Source: Nocardia goodfellowii (GTDB taxonomy: Bacteria; Actinomycetota; Actinomycetes; Mycobacteriales; Mycobacteriaceae). From it: a stretch of 64,000 nucleotides of DNA. A program made the position numbers and the translations under genes. Under the pieces are notes generated by a model. It saw nothing but the letters and a program-made list of their open reading frames with translations. It made no database searches and was not told the origin of the DNA. Shown piece by piece: positions 1 through 10,192 of the stretch (position 1 is its first letter; every line of letters starts with the position of its first letter). The DNA lies in NCBI RefSeq assembly GCF_017875645.1, contig NZ_JAGGMR010000001.1, positions 682,001 to 746,000 of the forward strand. The letters are read 5' to 3'.

Positions 1-457
1 CGGTGATCGGCGTAGCGGTCGAGGTCCACTTCAACGGGACCAGAATCTGCTCGAGTTTCGGCGCGGTCGCATCGAATTTGTTCGCCAGCTGCGGGGTGGT
101 ATCGGCTTTCAGCTTGGCCACCCAGGCATTGATGTCCTGATAGTTGACGGTGGCGGCGCCGACCGCGTAATCGGTGGCGATCTGTTCGGCATGGCGATCA
201 TCGGCGGCTTGCGCGTTCTTATCGTCCAGATCGCTCTTCGCCGAGAGCCACAGGAATCCGAACACAGCGGCCAGCACGAGAAACAGCGTGGCCACGGCGC
301 CCAGCAATACAGAGGACAGCGGCAGCGACACCGTTGCGCCGGCGGACCGCGCCGGAGCCAGGTACTGCGCGGCTTCGGGTGCGTCGTGCTGGGCCGGTCC
401 GGCGCTGGGCTGCTTGTCCAGCCCCACCGTCTGTTCGCCGTCTTCTTTCTCTGCCAT
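1..457 (-). CDS. Mce-associated membrane protein (3' end outside window)
   Basis: Partial gene; the visible 152 residues start at an ATG with GGAGAGG just upstream. The N-terminal ~45 residues are polar and disordered (rich in A, P, Q, E). One strong hydrophobic segment at about residues 48-72 (LLGAVATLFLVLAAVFGFLW) follows, then an extracytoplasmic region with an NTF2-like look (TDYAVGAATVNYQDINAW). This single-anchor plus soluble-domain layout is typical of the Mce-associated proteins that accompany mce lipid-import operons. No mce gene is visible, so the operon context lies outside the window or the gene is an orphan. The family call is by pattern, and the truncated C-terminus prevents a firmer one. 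It is divergent from dus. Confidence 0.6.
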   Translation of the reverse strand, partial: MAEKEDGEQTVGLDKQPSAGPAQHDAPEAAQYLAPARSAGATVSLPLSSVLLGAVATLFLVLAAVFGFLWLSAKSDLDDKNAQAADDRHAEQIATDYAVGAATVNYQDINAWVAKLKADTTPQLANKFDATAPKLEQILVPLKWTSTATPIT

Positions 458-581
458 TGGGTCCTCTCCGATGGGTGTTCGTGCGCAATGTCCCAGCAAC
501 AGGCTACTGAGCCCACCTGAGCGCATACCGCGCCCCTCTGAACCACACCGGTGGCATTCGACCAGGCAGATCACCGTTTGA

Positions 582-587
582 GACACT
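582..587 (+). promoter_or_regulatory. -10 element of dus (leaderless)
   Basis: GACACT lies 7 nt before the GTG at 595. This is the weakest hexamer of the leaderless set here because its first base is not T. Confidence 0.35.
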
Positions 588-594
588 GGACGGT

Positions 595-1746
595 GTGACT
601 GTGACTGCTGAGCCGAAGAGCGCCCTGGCGATCGGGCCCTACCCGGTCGATCCGCCGGTGGTGCTCGCGCCGATGGCGGGCATCACCAATCGCGCGTTCC
701 GCAGGCTGTGCCGCGAATTCGGCAGCTCCACCTCTATCTATGTGTGCGAGATGATCACCGCCCGCGCGGTGGTGGAGCGCAACGAGAAGACGCTGCACAT
801 GATGTCCTTCGACGACGACGAGCATCCGCGTTCGATGCAGCTCTACGGCGTCGATCCGGCCACCCTGGGCGAGGCGGTGCGGATCATCGTCGGCGAGGGC
901 TGGGCCGACCACATCGACCTGAATCTGGGTTGCCCGGTCAAGAAGGTGACCAGGCTCGGCGGCGGTTCCGCGCTGCCCTACAAGCGCCGGTTGTTCGCCA
1001 ATATCGTGCGGGAGATGGTCAGAGCGGCCGAACCGGCCGGTGTCCCCGTGACGTTCAAGTTCCGCATCGGCATCGACGATGAGCACCACACCTACCTCGA
1101 CACCGGCCGGATCGCGGAGGCCGAGGGCGCCGCGGCGGTCGCGCTGCACGCCCGCACGGCGTCCCAGTTGTATTCGGGCACCGCGGACTGGTCGGCGATC
1201 GCCCGCCTCAAGGAAGCCGTCACCACCATTCCGGTGCTCGGCAACGGCGATATCTTCACCGCCGCGGATGCGTTGCTCATGCGGGACCAGACCGGCTGCG
1301 ACGGTGTGGTCGTCGGCCGCGGCTGCCTGGGCCGGCCCTGGCTGTTCGCCGAGCTGAGCGCCGCCCTGCGCGGCGAACCGGTTCCGGCCGGTCCGACGTT
1401 GGGCAAGGTCGGCGAGGTGCTGTACCGGCACACCAGGCTGCTCGTCGAGCACGACGGCGCGGACAAGGCGATGCGCGATATCCGCAAGCACATGGCCTGG
1501 TACCTGATGGGCTTCCCGGTCGGGTCCCAACTGCGCCGCGAGTTCGCCACCGTCTCCAGCCTCACTCAGCTGGAGGACCTGATCGCGCAATTGCCCACCG
1601 ATATCCCGTTCCCGGCCGACGCCACCGGCCCGCGCGGCCGACAGGGGTCGCCGCAGACCAGGGTCGCGCTGCCCGAAGGCTGGCTCGACGACCCGGAAGA
1701 CGACACCGTGCCGGCCGCCGCGGACGTCATGCACAGCGGCGGCTAG
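595..1746 (+). CDS. dus: tRNA-dihydrouridine synthase (DusB type)
   Basis: FMN- and NADPH-dependent enzyme that reduces uridine to dihydrouridine in the D-loop of tRNA; cytosolic, 383 residues. The N-terminal TIM barrel carries the FMN-binding segment APMAGITNRAFR (residues 25-36) and the catalytic-cysteine motif LNLGCPVKKV with Cys113 followed by GGGSAL. The phosphate-binding loop VVGRGCLGRPW comes near residue 240, and the helical tRNA-binding domain includes KHMAWY. Start: GTG 595 fits a leaderless transcript; GTG 601 is an alternative two codons later. The gene sits alone, divergent from the Mce-associated gene. It corresponds in position to M. tuberculosis Rv0823c. Confidence 0.93.
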   Translation: MTVTAEPKSALAIGPYPVDPPVVLAPMAGITNRAFRRLCREFGSSTSIYVCEMITARAVVERNEKTLHMMSFDDDEHPRSMQLYGVDPATLGEAVRIIVGEGWADHIDLNLGCPVKKVTRLGGGSALPYKRRLFANIVREMVRAAEPAGVPVTFKFRIGIDDEHHTYLDTGRIAEAEGAAAVALHARTASQLYSGTADWSAIARLKEAVTTIPVLGNGDIFTAADALLMRDQTGCDGVVVGRGCLGRPWLFAELSAALRGEPVPAGPTLGKVGEVLYRHTRLLVEHDGADKAMRDIRKHMAWYLMGFPVGSQLRREFATVSSLTQLEDLIAQLPTDIPFPADATGPRGRQGSPQTRVALPEGWLDDPEDDTVPAAADVMHSGG

Positions 1747-2059
1747 CCGGGACCCGCGGTGTCGGGCAGATCACACCGCGCGCCGGGTGACCGGTCGGCC
1801 CGGTCCGATAGCGCCCTCGTCAGGGTCAGCCGGACCAGCAAACTCGAGCCTGCGGCAACGCCTCAGCATCGGAGATATCGCCCGGCCAATCGCTAATATT
1901 CAGCAAACGATCAGCGGCGAACCGGCAAACAGCGTTGCGGTGTCCTCGATTTCGTACTCGGCTGGCTCGCCGTGGCGGAATCGTTATCATTGGCGAAATC
2001 GGTCATGCCGGGTCGAGCTCGGCCCGGACGACGGCTAAGACGAAAAGCGAGGTTCGTTG
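1747..2059 (+). other. intergenic region upstream of the LCP gene
   Basis: About 310 bases without a convincing gene. A TAATAT hexamer at 1894-1899 and a TTATCAT at about 1982-1988 are possible -10 elements for the downstream LCP gene. No clear terminator hairpin with a T-tract follows dus. Confidence 0.4.
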
Positions 2060-4324
2060 GTGGGTGACGATCGGCACGGGCAAGCGCCACGGCCCGGAGA
2101 TCGCGCCCCGTGGGAGCGCTATCCCACGGCGGAGTACACCGAACGAGACGGCTCCAACACGTCCCGTCGCGCCCGGCACACCGACACCACGGCCGAATCC
2201 GGCTCCACGCCACTGACGGTCCAGGATCTCGTCCAGAAGGTCGACAAGGAACGCGGCGGCCGCCGGCGCCGCGCCGAAGGCGGCGCGCGGCCCGCCCGCC
2301 GCGCGGAGACCGCGCCCGCGCATCCCGCCGAGCGCGCGCAACGCGCACCGGAGTCCGCGCCCCGCCCCGCCGGGCCGGCGGCACGCCCGGCCGAATCCTC
2401 GGCCCGCGCCGCCGACCCCCCGCCGCGCCCGGGTGAGCGCACCGCTCGTCCAGCTTCCCCCTCGCAACGTCCCGAGCAGGCCACAAAAGCCATGCCGCAG
2501 ACCCCGGGCCGGAAGCCGGGCAACCCGCCCGCCACCACCGCGGGCGACACCGCGCGTCCGCCGACTGCCCGCCAGCGCACCGCGACGCGTTCCGCTGTCG
2601 TCGACGACATCGCGGGCACCCCCGCGACCGGTCTACCCACGCCGAAGAAGAAACCCCGGCGGCCGGAGAAGCCGGAAGAGGTCACCGACGTGATGGCCCC
2701 GCTCGACACGGCCGGGGAGTCGAAGCGCCCCGGCAAGAGCTGGCCGACCACCGGAAAGTCGAAGGCCGCCCCGAAAGCGGTCGGTAGCCCTTCGCTCTCC
2801 CGCCTCGCCGCCAGCAAGCAGCGGCGCACCCGACGGCTGCGCACCTCCGGCCGCATCGGCGCTTCGGCGCTCGCCGTGCTGATCCTGCTGATCACGGGCG
2901 GCGGCTGGAGCTATCTGCGTTCCACGAACAACAGCCTCACCCAGGTCTCCGCCCTGGACGACAAATCATCGGACATCGTCGACTCCGCCGCCCAACTCGG
3001 CGACGAGAACTACCTGCTCGTCGGCACCGATACTCGCGCGGGCGCCAACAGCCAACTCGGCGCGGGCACGCTGGCCGACGCCGAGGGTTCGCGCGCGGAC
3101 ACCACCATGCTCGTCCACATCCCGAAGGCCCGGAACCGGGTCGTGATCGTGTCCTTCCCCCGCGACCTGGACGTAACCAGGCCGCAGTGCGCCGGATGGG
3201 ACAACAACAACAAAGACCCGCAGTACACCAAGGAACTCTTCCCGTCCGCCATCGGCGAGAAGCTCAACGCCGTCTACAACCTCGGTGGCCCGAAGTGCCT
3301 GGTGTCGACCATCCAGCGGCTGACCGGCGTCTCGATCAACCACTTCATCGCCGTCGACTTCGCCGGCTTCGAGGCCATGGTGGACCAGCTCGACGGCGTC
3401 GAAGTATGCGCGACCAAGCCGATCGTCGACGGCGTGCTCGGCACCGTTCTGGAAAAAGGCGGCAAACAGCGCATCGACGGCGCGACCGCGTTGAACTATG
3501 TGCGTGCCAGGCACGTCTACGGCGAGGAGCGCAGCGACTACGACCGCATCAACCGCCAGCAGCGCTTCATGGCCTCGCTGCTGCGTGGCGCGCTGTCGAG
3601 CAAGGTGCTCTTCGATCCGGGCAAGCTGAACGGTTTCGTCGACGCGTTCGCCAAGCACACCATGGTCGCCAACGTCGCTCCGAACGACCTGCTGACACTG
3701 GGCCGTTCGCTGCAGAAGCTCGATGCGGGCACCGTCACCTTCATCACCATTCCCACCGCGGGCACCACCTCCTACGGCAACGAGATCCCCCGCGAAACCG
3801 ACATCAAGGCGATCTTCAGCGCGATCCGCGACGACCGGCCGCTGCCCGGCGAGAAGCCCGTCGCCGCCGCCCCCGCACCGACCACCTCGGCTCCCCCGAC
3901 ACCGCCGAGCTACACCGCCGTCGACCCGAATACCGTCTCGCTGCTGGTCTCCAACGGCTCCGACGTGCAGGGCCGGGCGCTGCAGGTGTCGAACAAACTC
4001 GGAAACCAGGGCTTCAACATCTACAACATCGGCACCTTCCAGGGCGGATCGCTGACCACCAAGGTGCGGTTCGCACCCGGCAGCGAAGCCGAAGCCGCCA
4101 CCGTGGCCACCGCGATACCCGGCGCCAGCCTGGAAGCCGACAGCACCCTGGACGGCATCATCGAGGTGGTGCTCGGCAAGGACTTCACCGGCACCGTCCG
4201 CACCCCGATCCCGGTCGGTGACCCGATCACCAACGTGCCGACGATCTCCACCACGAATGCCACCACCGTGGCGCTGCCCTCGGACTTGGAACACATCAAC
4301 GCCGCCGACGAAACCTGCCAGTGA
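2060..4324 (+). CDS. LytR-CpsA-Psr (LCP) family ligase with LytR_C domain
   Basis: LCP enzymes transfer undecaprenyl-phosphate-linked glycans to the cell wall; in Corynebacteriales this links arabinogalactan to peptidoglycan. The protein has about 754 residues. Residues 1-265 are a long disordered, basic, Pro/Ala/Arg-rich cytoplasmic tail. A membrane anchor sits at about 268-288 (ASALAVLILLITGGGW). The LCP catalytic domain spans about 300-560, with VSFPRDLDV, GPKCLVSTIQRLTG and YVRARHVYGEERSDYDR-type arginine-rich signatures. A LytR_C domain occupies about 620-715 (VSLLVSNGSDVQGRA). Start: TTG 2057 and GTG 2060 are adjacent; GCGAGG with 7-nt spacing favours GTG 2060. Positional counterpart of Rv0822c. 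The tail is longer than I would expect for the family. Confidence 0.9.
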   Translation: MGDDRHGQAPRPGDRAPWERYPTAEYTERDGSNTSRRARHTDTTAESGSTPLTVQDLVQKVDKERGGRRRRAEGGARPARRAETAPAHPAERAQRAPESAPRPAGPAARPAESSARAADPPPRPGERTARPASPSQRPEQATKAMPQTPGRKPGNPPATTAGDTARPPTARQRTATRSAVVDDIAGTPATGLPTPKKKPRRPEKPEEVTDVMAPLDTAGESKRPGKSWPTTGKSKAAPKAVGSPSLSRLAASKQRRTRRLRTSGRIGASALAVLILLITGGGWSYLRSTNNSLTQVSALDDKSSDIVDSAAQLGDENYLLVGTDTRAGANSQLGAGTLADAEGSRADTTMLVHIPKARNRVVIVSFPRDLDVTRPQCAGWDNNNKDPQYTKELFPSAIGEKLNAVYNLGGPKCLVSTIQRLTGVSINHFIAVDFAGFEAMVDQLDGVEVCATKPIVDGVLGTVLEKGGKQRIDGATALNYVRARHVYGEERSDYDRINRQQRFMASLLRGALSSKVLFDPGKLNGFVDAFAKHTMVANVAPNDLLTLGRSLQKLDAGTVTFITIPTAGTTSYGNEIPRETDIKAIFSAIRDDRPLPGEKPVAAAPAPTTSAPPTPPSYTAVDPNTVSLLVSNGSDVQGRALQVSNKLGNQGFNIYNIGTFQGGSLTTKVRFAPGSEAEAATVATAIPGASLEADSTLDGIIEVVLGKDFTGTVRTPIPVGDPITNVPTISTTNATTVALPSDLEHINAADETCQ

Positions 4325-4385
4325 ACACCAGCCATTTACCCACTGTTGGTGACGTGGTCAGCACTGGGAACTAGTGTTCTGTTCC

Positions 4386-5054
4386 ATGCGTGTCATCTAC
4401 AACGAGCAAATGGCCGATCTTGCCCACCTGCTGGGCGAGATGGCCGGACTGGCCGGCTCGGCGATGGAGCGGGCCACCCAGTCGCTGCTCCAGGCCGATC
4501 TCTCCCTGGCCGAACAGGTGATCAGCGAGGGCGACCGGATCGCCGACATGATCATCGACGCGGAGGAGCGCGCCTTCGCGCTGCTGGCGCTACAGGCGCC
4601 GGTGGCGGGTGATCTGCGGCAGGTGGTGAGCGCCATCCAGATCGTCAACGACGTCAACCGGATGGGCGCCCTGGCGCTGCACGTCGCCAAGACCACCCGC
4701 CGGCGGCATCCCAACCCCGCCTTGCCCGAATCCGTGCACGGTTACTTCGCCGAAATGGGCCGCATCGCGGTGAGCATGGGCGCCGGCGCCAAAGAGGTCC
4801 TGGAAACCCGGGACCCCAAGCGCGCCGCCCAGCTCAACCAGGACGACGAAGCGATGGACGACCTGCACAAGCACCTGTTCACGCTGCTCATGGACCGGGA
4901 CTGGAAGGACGGCGTCGCCGCCGCCGTCGACGTCACCCTGCTGGGCCGCTACTACGAGCGCTTCGCCGACCACGCCGTCGAGATCGGCCGCCGCGTCATC
5001 TTCCTGGTCACCGGCGTACTCCCGCCGGACGCCGACCCGGAACCCGCTGTCTGA
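4386..5054 (+). CDS. phoU: phosphate transport accessory/regulatory protein PhoU
   Basis: PhoU dampens Pst transporter activity and PHO signalling through the PhoR kinase when phosphate is sufficient; it is a cytoplasmic peripheral protein. The 222 residues form the expected two three-helix repeats, with the conserved metal-binding E/D-rich signatures [11 protein letters not shown] near the C-terminus and [15 protein letters not shown] in the first repeat. ATG 4386 starts the family-typical [14 protein letters not shown] ends 8 nt upstream, so the message is leaderless or nearly so. It converges on pstB, with a shared terminator between. Counterpart of phoY2 (Rv0821c). Confidence 0.95.
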   Translation: MRVIYNEQMADLAHLLGEMAGLAGSAMERATQSLLQADLSLAEQVISEGDRIADMIIDAEERAFALLALQAPVAGDLRQVVSAIQIVNDVNRMGALALHVAKTTRRRHPNPALPESVHGYFAEMGRIAVSMGAGAKEVLETRDPKRAAQLNQDDEAMDDLHKHLFTLLMDRDWKDGVAAAVDVTLLGRYYERFADHAVEIGRRVIFLVTGVLPPDADPEPAV

Positions 5055-5077
5055 CAACCGAACCCAATGACACGACG

Positions 5078-5102
5078 AAGGCCCGCGCGGTGCGCGGGCC
5101 TT
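5078..5102. terminator. bidirectional terminator between phoU and pstB
   Basis: An 11-bp perfect stem (AAGGCCCGCGC / GCGCGGGCCTT) with a 3-nt loop, followed by TTT on the plus strand and by a T-rich continuation on the minus strand. It is placed between convergent genes. Confidence 0.85.
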
Positions 5103-5133
5103 TCCTATCGTGCTTTCGTGTGGTTGCGCAGGC

Positions 5134-5910
<777 letters not shown>

Positions 5911-5919
5911 CAGGGTTTC

Positions 5920-6825
5920 CTATCGGTTCCGCGTGAGCAGCTTGTTGACGACCGCGGCCGCCGCGTACAGCAGGGCAATCAGCAGGATCAGCGTGAGGGC
6001 GGCGCCCCAGACGCGTTCCCGGCCGGCGGCCTCGGGGTTGGCCAGCTCCTGATAGATCAGCAGCGGCAGCGAGGCCATATTGCCGTCGAAGAGATTGGAG
6101 TTGATCGACTTCGCGTAGCCGACGAGCACCAGCACCGGCGCGGTCTCACCCATGACCCGGGCCAGGGAGAGCAGGATGCCGGAGATCATGCCGGGCAGCG
6201 CGGTCGGCACCACGATCTTGACGATGGTCTTCCACTTCGGGATGCCCAGCGCGTAGGACGCCTCACGCAGTTCGTCGGGAACCAGCTTCAGCATTTCCTC
6301 GGTGCTGCGCACCACCACCGGCAGCATCAGCAGCACCATGGCCAGCGACACCGCGAACGCGCTCTGCGGGAAACCCAGCGTGGCGATCCACAGCGCGAAG
6401 ATGAACAGCGCGGCCACGATGGACGGCACGCCCGCGAGGATGTCGACCATGAAGGTGGTGACCTTGGCCAGCCGCCCCCGGCCGTACTCGACCAGGTAGA
6501 TCGCGGCCATCACACCGAGCGGCACCGCGATCACGGCGGCCACCGCGGACTGCACGATGGTGCCGTAGATGGCGTGGTAGACGCCGCCGCCGGTCTGATC
6601 CGGCAGGATGCCCTTCTGCGAATTGGTCCACCAGGTGCTCGAGACGATCGCCCCGATGCCCTTGCTGACCACCATCCACAGCACCCACACCAGCGGGATC
6701 ATCGCGACCGCGAAGCAGGCGGCGAACGCGCCGGTGGCGATGTTGTTCTTGATCCGGCGGCCCGTGCTCACATGCCGGAACGGCGGCGCCTTGATCGGCT
6801 TCTCGAGCGTGGTCGTCGTCGCCAT
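5920..6825 (-). CDS. pstA: phosphate ABC transporter permease PstA
   Basis: Membrane subunit forming half of the phosphate channel. 301 residues with six predicted membrane segments, the first at about residues 32-58. A binding-protein-dependent permease loop (EELREASYALG-type: PDELREASYALGIPKWKT) contacts PstB. ATG 6825 overlaps the pstC stop (TGATG), giving translational coupling; a GTG lies one codon upstream. Confidence 0.96.
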   Translation of the reverse strand: MATTTTLEKPIKAPPFRHVSTGRRIKNNIATGAFAACFAVAMIPLVWVLWMVVSKGIGAIVSSTWWTNSQKGILPDQTGGGVYHAIYGTIVQSAVAAVIAVPLGVMAAIYLVEYGRGRLAKVTTFMVDILAGVPSIVAALFIFALWIATLGFPQSAFAVSLAMVLLMLPVVVRSTEEMLKLVPDELREASYALGIPKWKTIVKIVVPTALPGMISGILLSLARVMGETAPVLVLVGYAKSINSNLFDGNMASLPLLIYQELANPEAAGRERVWGAALTLILLIALLYAAAAVVNKLLTRNR

Positions 6826-7868
6826 CACTGGTTGACCTTTCCGCCAGCCGCGAGCCGCGCCAGCGCGTTGACCACGAAGGTCAGCGCGAACAGCACGAAG
6901 CCCGCCGCGATGTAGGCGCCCGTGGGCAGCGGGGAGCTGAATTCCGAAGCCGCCGAAGCGATCTTGGAGGCGAAGGTGTAGCCGCCGTCGAACAGCGACC
7001 AGGACCCGGCCTGCGCGGCGGTCCGCAGCACGACGAGCACCGCGATGGTCTCACCGAGCGCGCGGCCCAGGCCGAGCATCGAACCGGCGATGACACCGCT
7101 GCGGCCGTAGGGCAGCACCGTCATCCGGACGACCTCCCACTTGGTCGCGCCCAGGGCCTGCGCGGCCTCGATGTGGGTGACCGGGGTCAGGTTGAACACC
7201 TCGCGCGAGACCGAGGTGATGATCGGCAGGATCATCACCGCGAGCACCACGCCCGCGACGAAGATGGTGCCGCCGCCGCTGATCGAGACGTTGCCGTCGG
7301 CGAAGAGCGGGAACCAACCGAGGTTGTCGTTGAGGAAGGTCTGCACCGGGCCGAGTTCCGGCGCCAGCACCAGGAAGCCCCACAGACCGAAGACGATGGA
7401 CGGCACCGCGGCGAGCAGATCGACCAGCATGGCGGCCGGTTTCGCCACCGCCTTCGGCGCGTAGTGGGTCAGGAACAGTGCGATGCCCACACCGATGGGC
7501 ACCGCGATCACCAGTGCGAACACCGAGCTGAGCACCGTGACCATGAACAGGTCCTTGATGCCGAAGCGCAGGTTGTTCGCGTCGGTGGTGCTGAATTCGG
7601 TGCTGGTGAAGAAGTTTGCCTCGTCCGCCCGAAGCGAGGGGACCGCGCGAATCAGCAGGAACAGCGCGATCAGCGCGATGGAAGCGACGATGATCGCACC
7701 GGCGGCCGTGGCGAGAGACCGGAATATGGTCTCGGCGCGCTGGCTGTGGGGCCGACGCTTCTGCACGTCGTCTTTCGGTTCGCTCGGCATATGCGCAGTA
7801 TCTCCGGCCGCGGCCGGGCTCGTCGAGTTCGACGAGCCCGGTGCGGTCACCTCAGGGTGCACGGTCAT
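6825..7868 (-). CDS. pstC: phosphate ABC transporter permease PstC
   Basis: The other channel subunit, 347 residues. The N-terminal ~45 residues are polar and cytoplasmic, and six membrane helices follow. The coupling loop reads [22 protein letters not shown] 7868 lies 15 bases downstream of the pstS stop. Its stop shares a base with the pstA start. Length and loop match the PstC family. Confidence 0.96.
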   Translation of the reverse strand: MTVHPEVTAPGSSNSTSPAAAGDTAHMPSEPKDDVQKRRPHSQRAETIFRSLATAAGAIIVASIALIALFLLIRAVPSLRADEANFFTSTEFSTTDANNLRFGIKDLFMVTVLSSVFALVIAVPIGVGIALFLTHYAPKAVAKPAAMLVDLLAAVPSIVFGLWGFLVLAPELGPVQTFLNDNLGWFPLFADGNVSISGGGTIFVAGVVLAVMILPIITSVSREVFNLTPVTHIEAAQALGATKWEVVRMTVLPYGRSGVIAGSMLGLGRALGETIAVLVVLRTAAQAGSWSLFDGGYTFASKIASAASEFSSPLPTGAYIAAGFVLFALTFVVNALARLAAGGKVNQ

Positions 7869-7883
7869 GGCTTTCGGATCAGA

Positions 7884-8996
7884 TCAGGAGATGGCGTTGA
7901 TCGCGGTGGTCAAACGGGTCTTGAACTGGTCGGGGATCGGGATGTACCCGTTCTCCTCCAGGCCGTTCTGACCGTTGGTGGTCGCCGAGGTCAGGAACGC
8001 CTTGACCGCCTTGGCGGTTTCGGGGTCGCTGTACTTCGAGCACACGATCTCGTAGGTCGGCATCATGATCGGGTAGGAACCCGCCACGGTCGGCTTGTAG
8101 AACGAGGTGGTGTCCAGGATCAGGTCGTTGCCCTCACCCTTGATCTTCACGCCGTCGATGGCCTTGCCCGCGGTCTCGACGGTCAGCTTCACCGGGTCCT
8201 TGGACGCCGAGGTGACAATCTGCGCGATCGACAGGTTCTGCGCCTTGGCGAAGGACCACTCGTTGTAGGTGATCGAGTTCTTGGTGCTCTTGATGGCGGC
8301 CGAGGTGCCCTCGTTGCCCTTCGCGCCTTCGCCGACGCCACCGTTGAAGATCTTGCCGGAGCCCTTGCCCCACGCGCCGTCGGAGGCGGCGTCGAGGTAG
8401 AGCTGGAAGTTGTCGGTGGTGCCCGACTCGTCGGAGCGGGAGATCACGGCGATCTTGTCCGACGGGAGCTTGGCGTTGGGGTTGAGCGCCTTGATCTCGG
8501 GCGCGTCCCAGGTGGCGACGGTGCCGTTGAAGATCTTGGCGGCCGTCGGGCCGTCCAGCACGAGGTCGGTGACGCCGTCGACGTTGTAGGTGATGGCGAC
8601 CGGGCCGAACACGACCGGCAGGTTCCACGCCGGCGCGCCGCAGCGCTGCTCGGCCTTGGCGGGCTCTTCCTTCTTCGCGCTCAGCGCGGAGTCGGAGCCG
8701 CCGAAGTCGGTCTGGTTGCCGATGAACTCGTTGACGCCGGCGCCGGAGCCGCTGGAGGTGTAGTTCAGGGTGTAGCCGTCGCAGTTGGCTTCGTAGGCCG
8801 CCACGAAACGCTCCATGGCGTTCTTCTGCGAGGAGGCGCCGCTGGCCTTGAGGGCCTTCTTGCCGCCGCACTGCACATTGGAGTTGGTGCCGTTGCCGTT
8901 GCCGGCACTGGTGTTGTCGTCGCTGCCGCAGGCGGCGAGCGGCATGGCAACGGCGGCCAGCACACCGACGAGGGCGCTGCTGCGCTTGAAGTTCAC
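7884..8996 (-). CDS. pstS: phosphate-binding lipoprotein PstS
   Basis: Surface lipoprotein that captures inorganic phosphate for the PstCA channel. 370 residues. The signal peptide ends in the lipobox LAACGS (lipidated Cys23). The mature protein has the phosphate-site segments [22 protein letters not shown] and [11 protein letters not shown] typical of PstS. GTG 8996 is preceded by GGAGG with 5-nt spacing. First gene of the pst operon; the upstream region carries a PHO box, so phosphate-starvation induction by PhoP is expected. Confidence 0.97.
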   Translation of the reverse strand: MNFKRSSALVGVLAAVAMPLAACGSDDNTSAGNGNGTNSNVQCGGKKALKASGASSQKNAMERFVAAYEANCDGYTLNYTSSGSGAGVNEFIGNQTDFGGSDSALSAKKEEPAKAEQRCGAPAWNLPVVFGPVAITYNVDGVTDLVLDGPTAAKIFNGTVATWDAPEIKALNPNAKLPSDKIAVISRSDESGTTDNFQLYLDAASDGAWGKGSGKIFNGGVGEGAKGNEGTSAAIKSTKNSITYNEWSFAKAQNLSIAQIVTSASKDPVKLTVETAGKAIDGVKIKGEGNDLILDTTSFYKPTVAGSYPIMMPTYEIVCSKYSDPETAKAVKAFLTSATTNGQNGLEENGYIPIPDQFKTRLTTAINAIS

Positions 8997-9077
8997 TAGT
9001 CCTCCGAGGGAGTCTCGCCCGGTCCCTCACCGGCCCGGGCGGGTGTTGCTTACAGGCGGCCGTTGCCACCCACAGCT

Positions 9078-9083
9078 AACGTA
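9078..9083 (-). promoter_or_regulatory. -10 element of the pst operon
   Basis: TACGTT (minus strand). A plausible -35, GCTGAC, lies 17 nt upstream at 9101-9106, directly beside the PHO box. Confidence 0.5.
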
Positions 9084-9114
9084 AGGTCGCCCGGTTGACA
9101 GTCAGCCCGAGCTG

Positions 9115-9132
9115 GGTGAACGGAAAGTGAAC
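9115..9132 (-). promoter_or_regulatory. PHO box (PhoP-binding direct repeat) upstream of pstS
   Basis: On the minus strand GTTCACT-N4-GTTCACC: two 7-mers with an 11-nt period. This matches the known actinobacterial PHO box (GTTCACC-N4 units) bound by response regulator PhoP. It sits immediately upstream of the inferred -35 of pstS, the normal position for an activator. Confidence 0.8.
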
Positions 9133-9203
9133 AGCCCGGCGCGATTGCGCCCGCGCGATGTGACGTTTGCCGCAGTGTTACTGGAAGCCCGCATATTCGC
9201 GGG

Positions 9204-10103
9204 TCAGGAGGCCGCGTAGGCGACGTCGGTGTGCGCGGTGGCGAAACCGAGTTTCGTGTAGGTGCGCACCGCCGCGGCGTTGTCCGCCTCGGTGTAGAGC
9301 AAGACCTCGCCGAGGCCGCGCGCCCGCAGGTAGTGCAGACCCGCGAGGGTGAGCAGGCGGCCGAGGCCGCGGCCCTGGGCGGCGGGATCGATGCCGACGA
9401 CGTAGACCTCGCCGACGGCCGGATCCTCGTCGAGGTGCACCTTGGTCCAGTGGAAGCCGAGGATGCGCGCCGGGTCCGCGGGATCGGCGGCGATGAACAG
9501 ACCCGCGGGGTCGAACCAGGCGGCGTCGCGGCGGATTTCGATGTCGTGTTCGGTCCAGGCACCCTGTTCGGGATGCCAGTCGAAGGCGGCAGCGTTCACT
9601 CGCAGCAACTCCGCGTCGTCGGCGGGGCCGGCGTAGGTGCGCAGCACGACCCCGTCCGGCACGGCCAGTTCCGGTAACTCTGGGGTAGCCAGTGGTCGGC
9701 GCATTTGCCAGAGTTCGCGGGCGGTCAGCAAGCCGAGACGGGCCGCGACGGCTTTGGCGGCGGGCAAACCGCCGTGCGCCCAAACCCTGGTGCCCGGACC
9801 GCCCTCGGCGAGCGCCGCGGACACGAGCTCGGTGCCGATGCCCTGGCCCCGGAACCGCGGATCGACCGCCACCTCGGCCATCGCGGGATGTTCGCCGTGC
9901 GCGGGAACGAGATTCGCGTATCCGGCAAGCGTGTTGTCCCGCACCGCGAAGGTGTGCCGCGCCGGGGAGTCGGTGGTCAAGGACAGCACCGCCTGCTCGG
10001 AGACGGGTGCGACGCCGTCGGCCGCGGTCGCGCGCGCCAGGACCTCCGCTATCCGCGGCGCGATCTGCTCGGGCACTCGCTCGGTCCATTTCAGCGCCGT
10101 CAC
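9204..10103 (-). CDS. mshD: mycothiol synthase (cysteinyl-glucosaminyl-inositol N-acetyltransferase)
   Basis: Last step of mycothiol synthesis: acetyl-CoA-dependent acetylation of Cys-GlcN-Ins, the main low-molecular-weight thiol of actinobacteria. 299 residues made of two tandem GNAT folds. The N-terminal one has AEVAVDPRFRGQGIGTELV and the catalytic C-terminal one has GEVYVVGIDPAAQGRGLGRLL, each with the acetyl-CoA pyrophosphate loop. FHWTKVHLDED precedes the second. Start: GTG 10103 has a strong AAGGGGAG; the longer reading from 10133 adds a basic stretch without a ribosome site. It lies 90 bases downstream of glnR on the same strand, as in Rv0818-Rv0819. Confidence 0.95.
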   Translation of the reverse strand: MTALKWTERVPEQIAPRIAEVLARATAADGVAPVSEQAVLSLTTDSPARHTFAVRDNTLAGYANLVPAHGEHPAMAEVAVDPRFRGQGIGTELVSAALAEGGPGTRVWAHGGLPAAKAVAARLGLLTARELWQMRRPLATPELPELAVPDGVVLRTYAGPADDAELLRVNAAAFDWHPEQGAWTEHDIEIRRDAAWFDPAGLFIAADPADPARILGFHWTKVHLDEDPAVGEVYVVGIDPAAQGRGLGRLLTLAGLHYLRARGLGEVLLYTEADNAAAVRTYTKLGFATAHTDVAYAAS

Positions 10104-10192
10104 GGCCGCTCCCCTTTCGCGTTCGCGCGCCACCCGCGGGCACGCCCGATGTCGTACAGCACCGCGCCCGCCCGCGGCATTCCGGCGGCGAG

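Noticed and set aside
1747..2056. Small ORFs in the region before the LCP gene
   Set aside because: No ribosome site or TANNNT spacing at their starts and no hydrophobic or domain-like content.
7173..8999. 608-codon plus-strand frame opposite pstS/pstC
   Set aside because: Exactly antisense to recognised genes, no ribosome site, reverse-frame composition.
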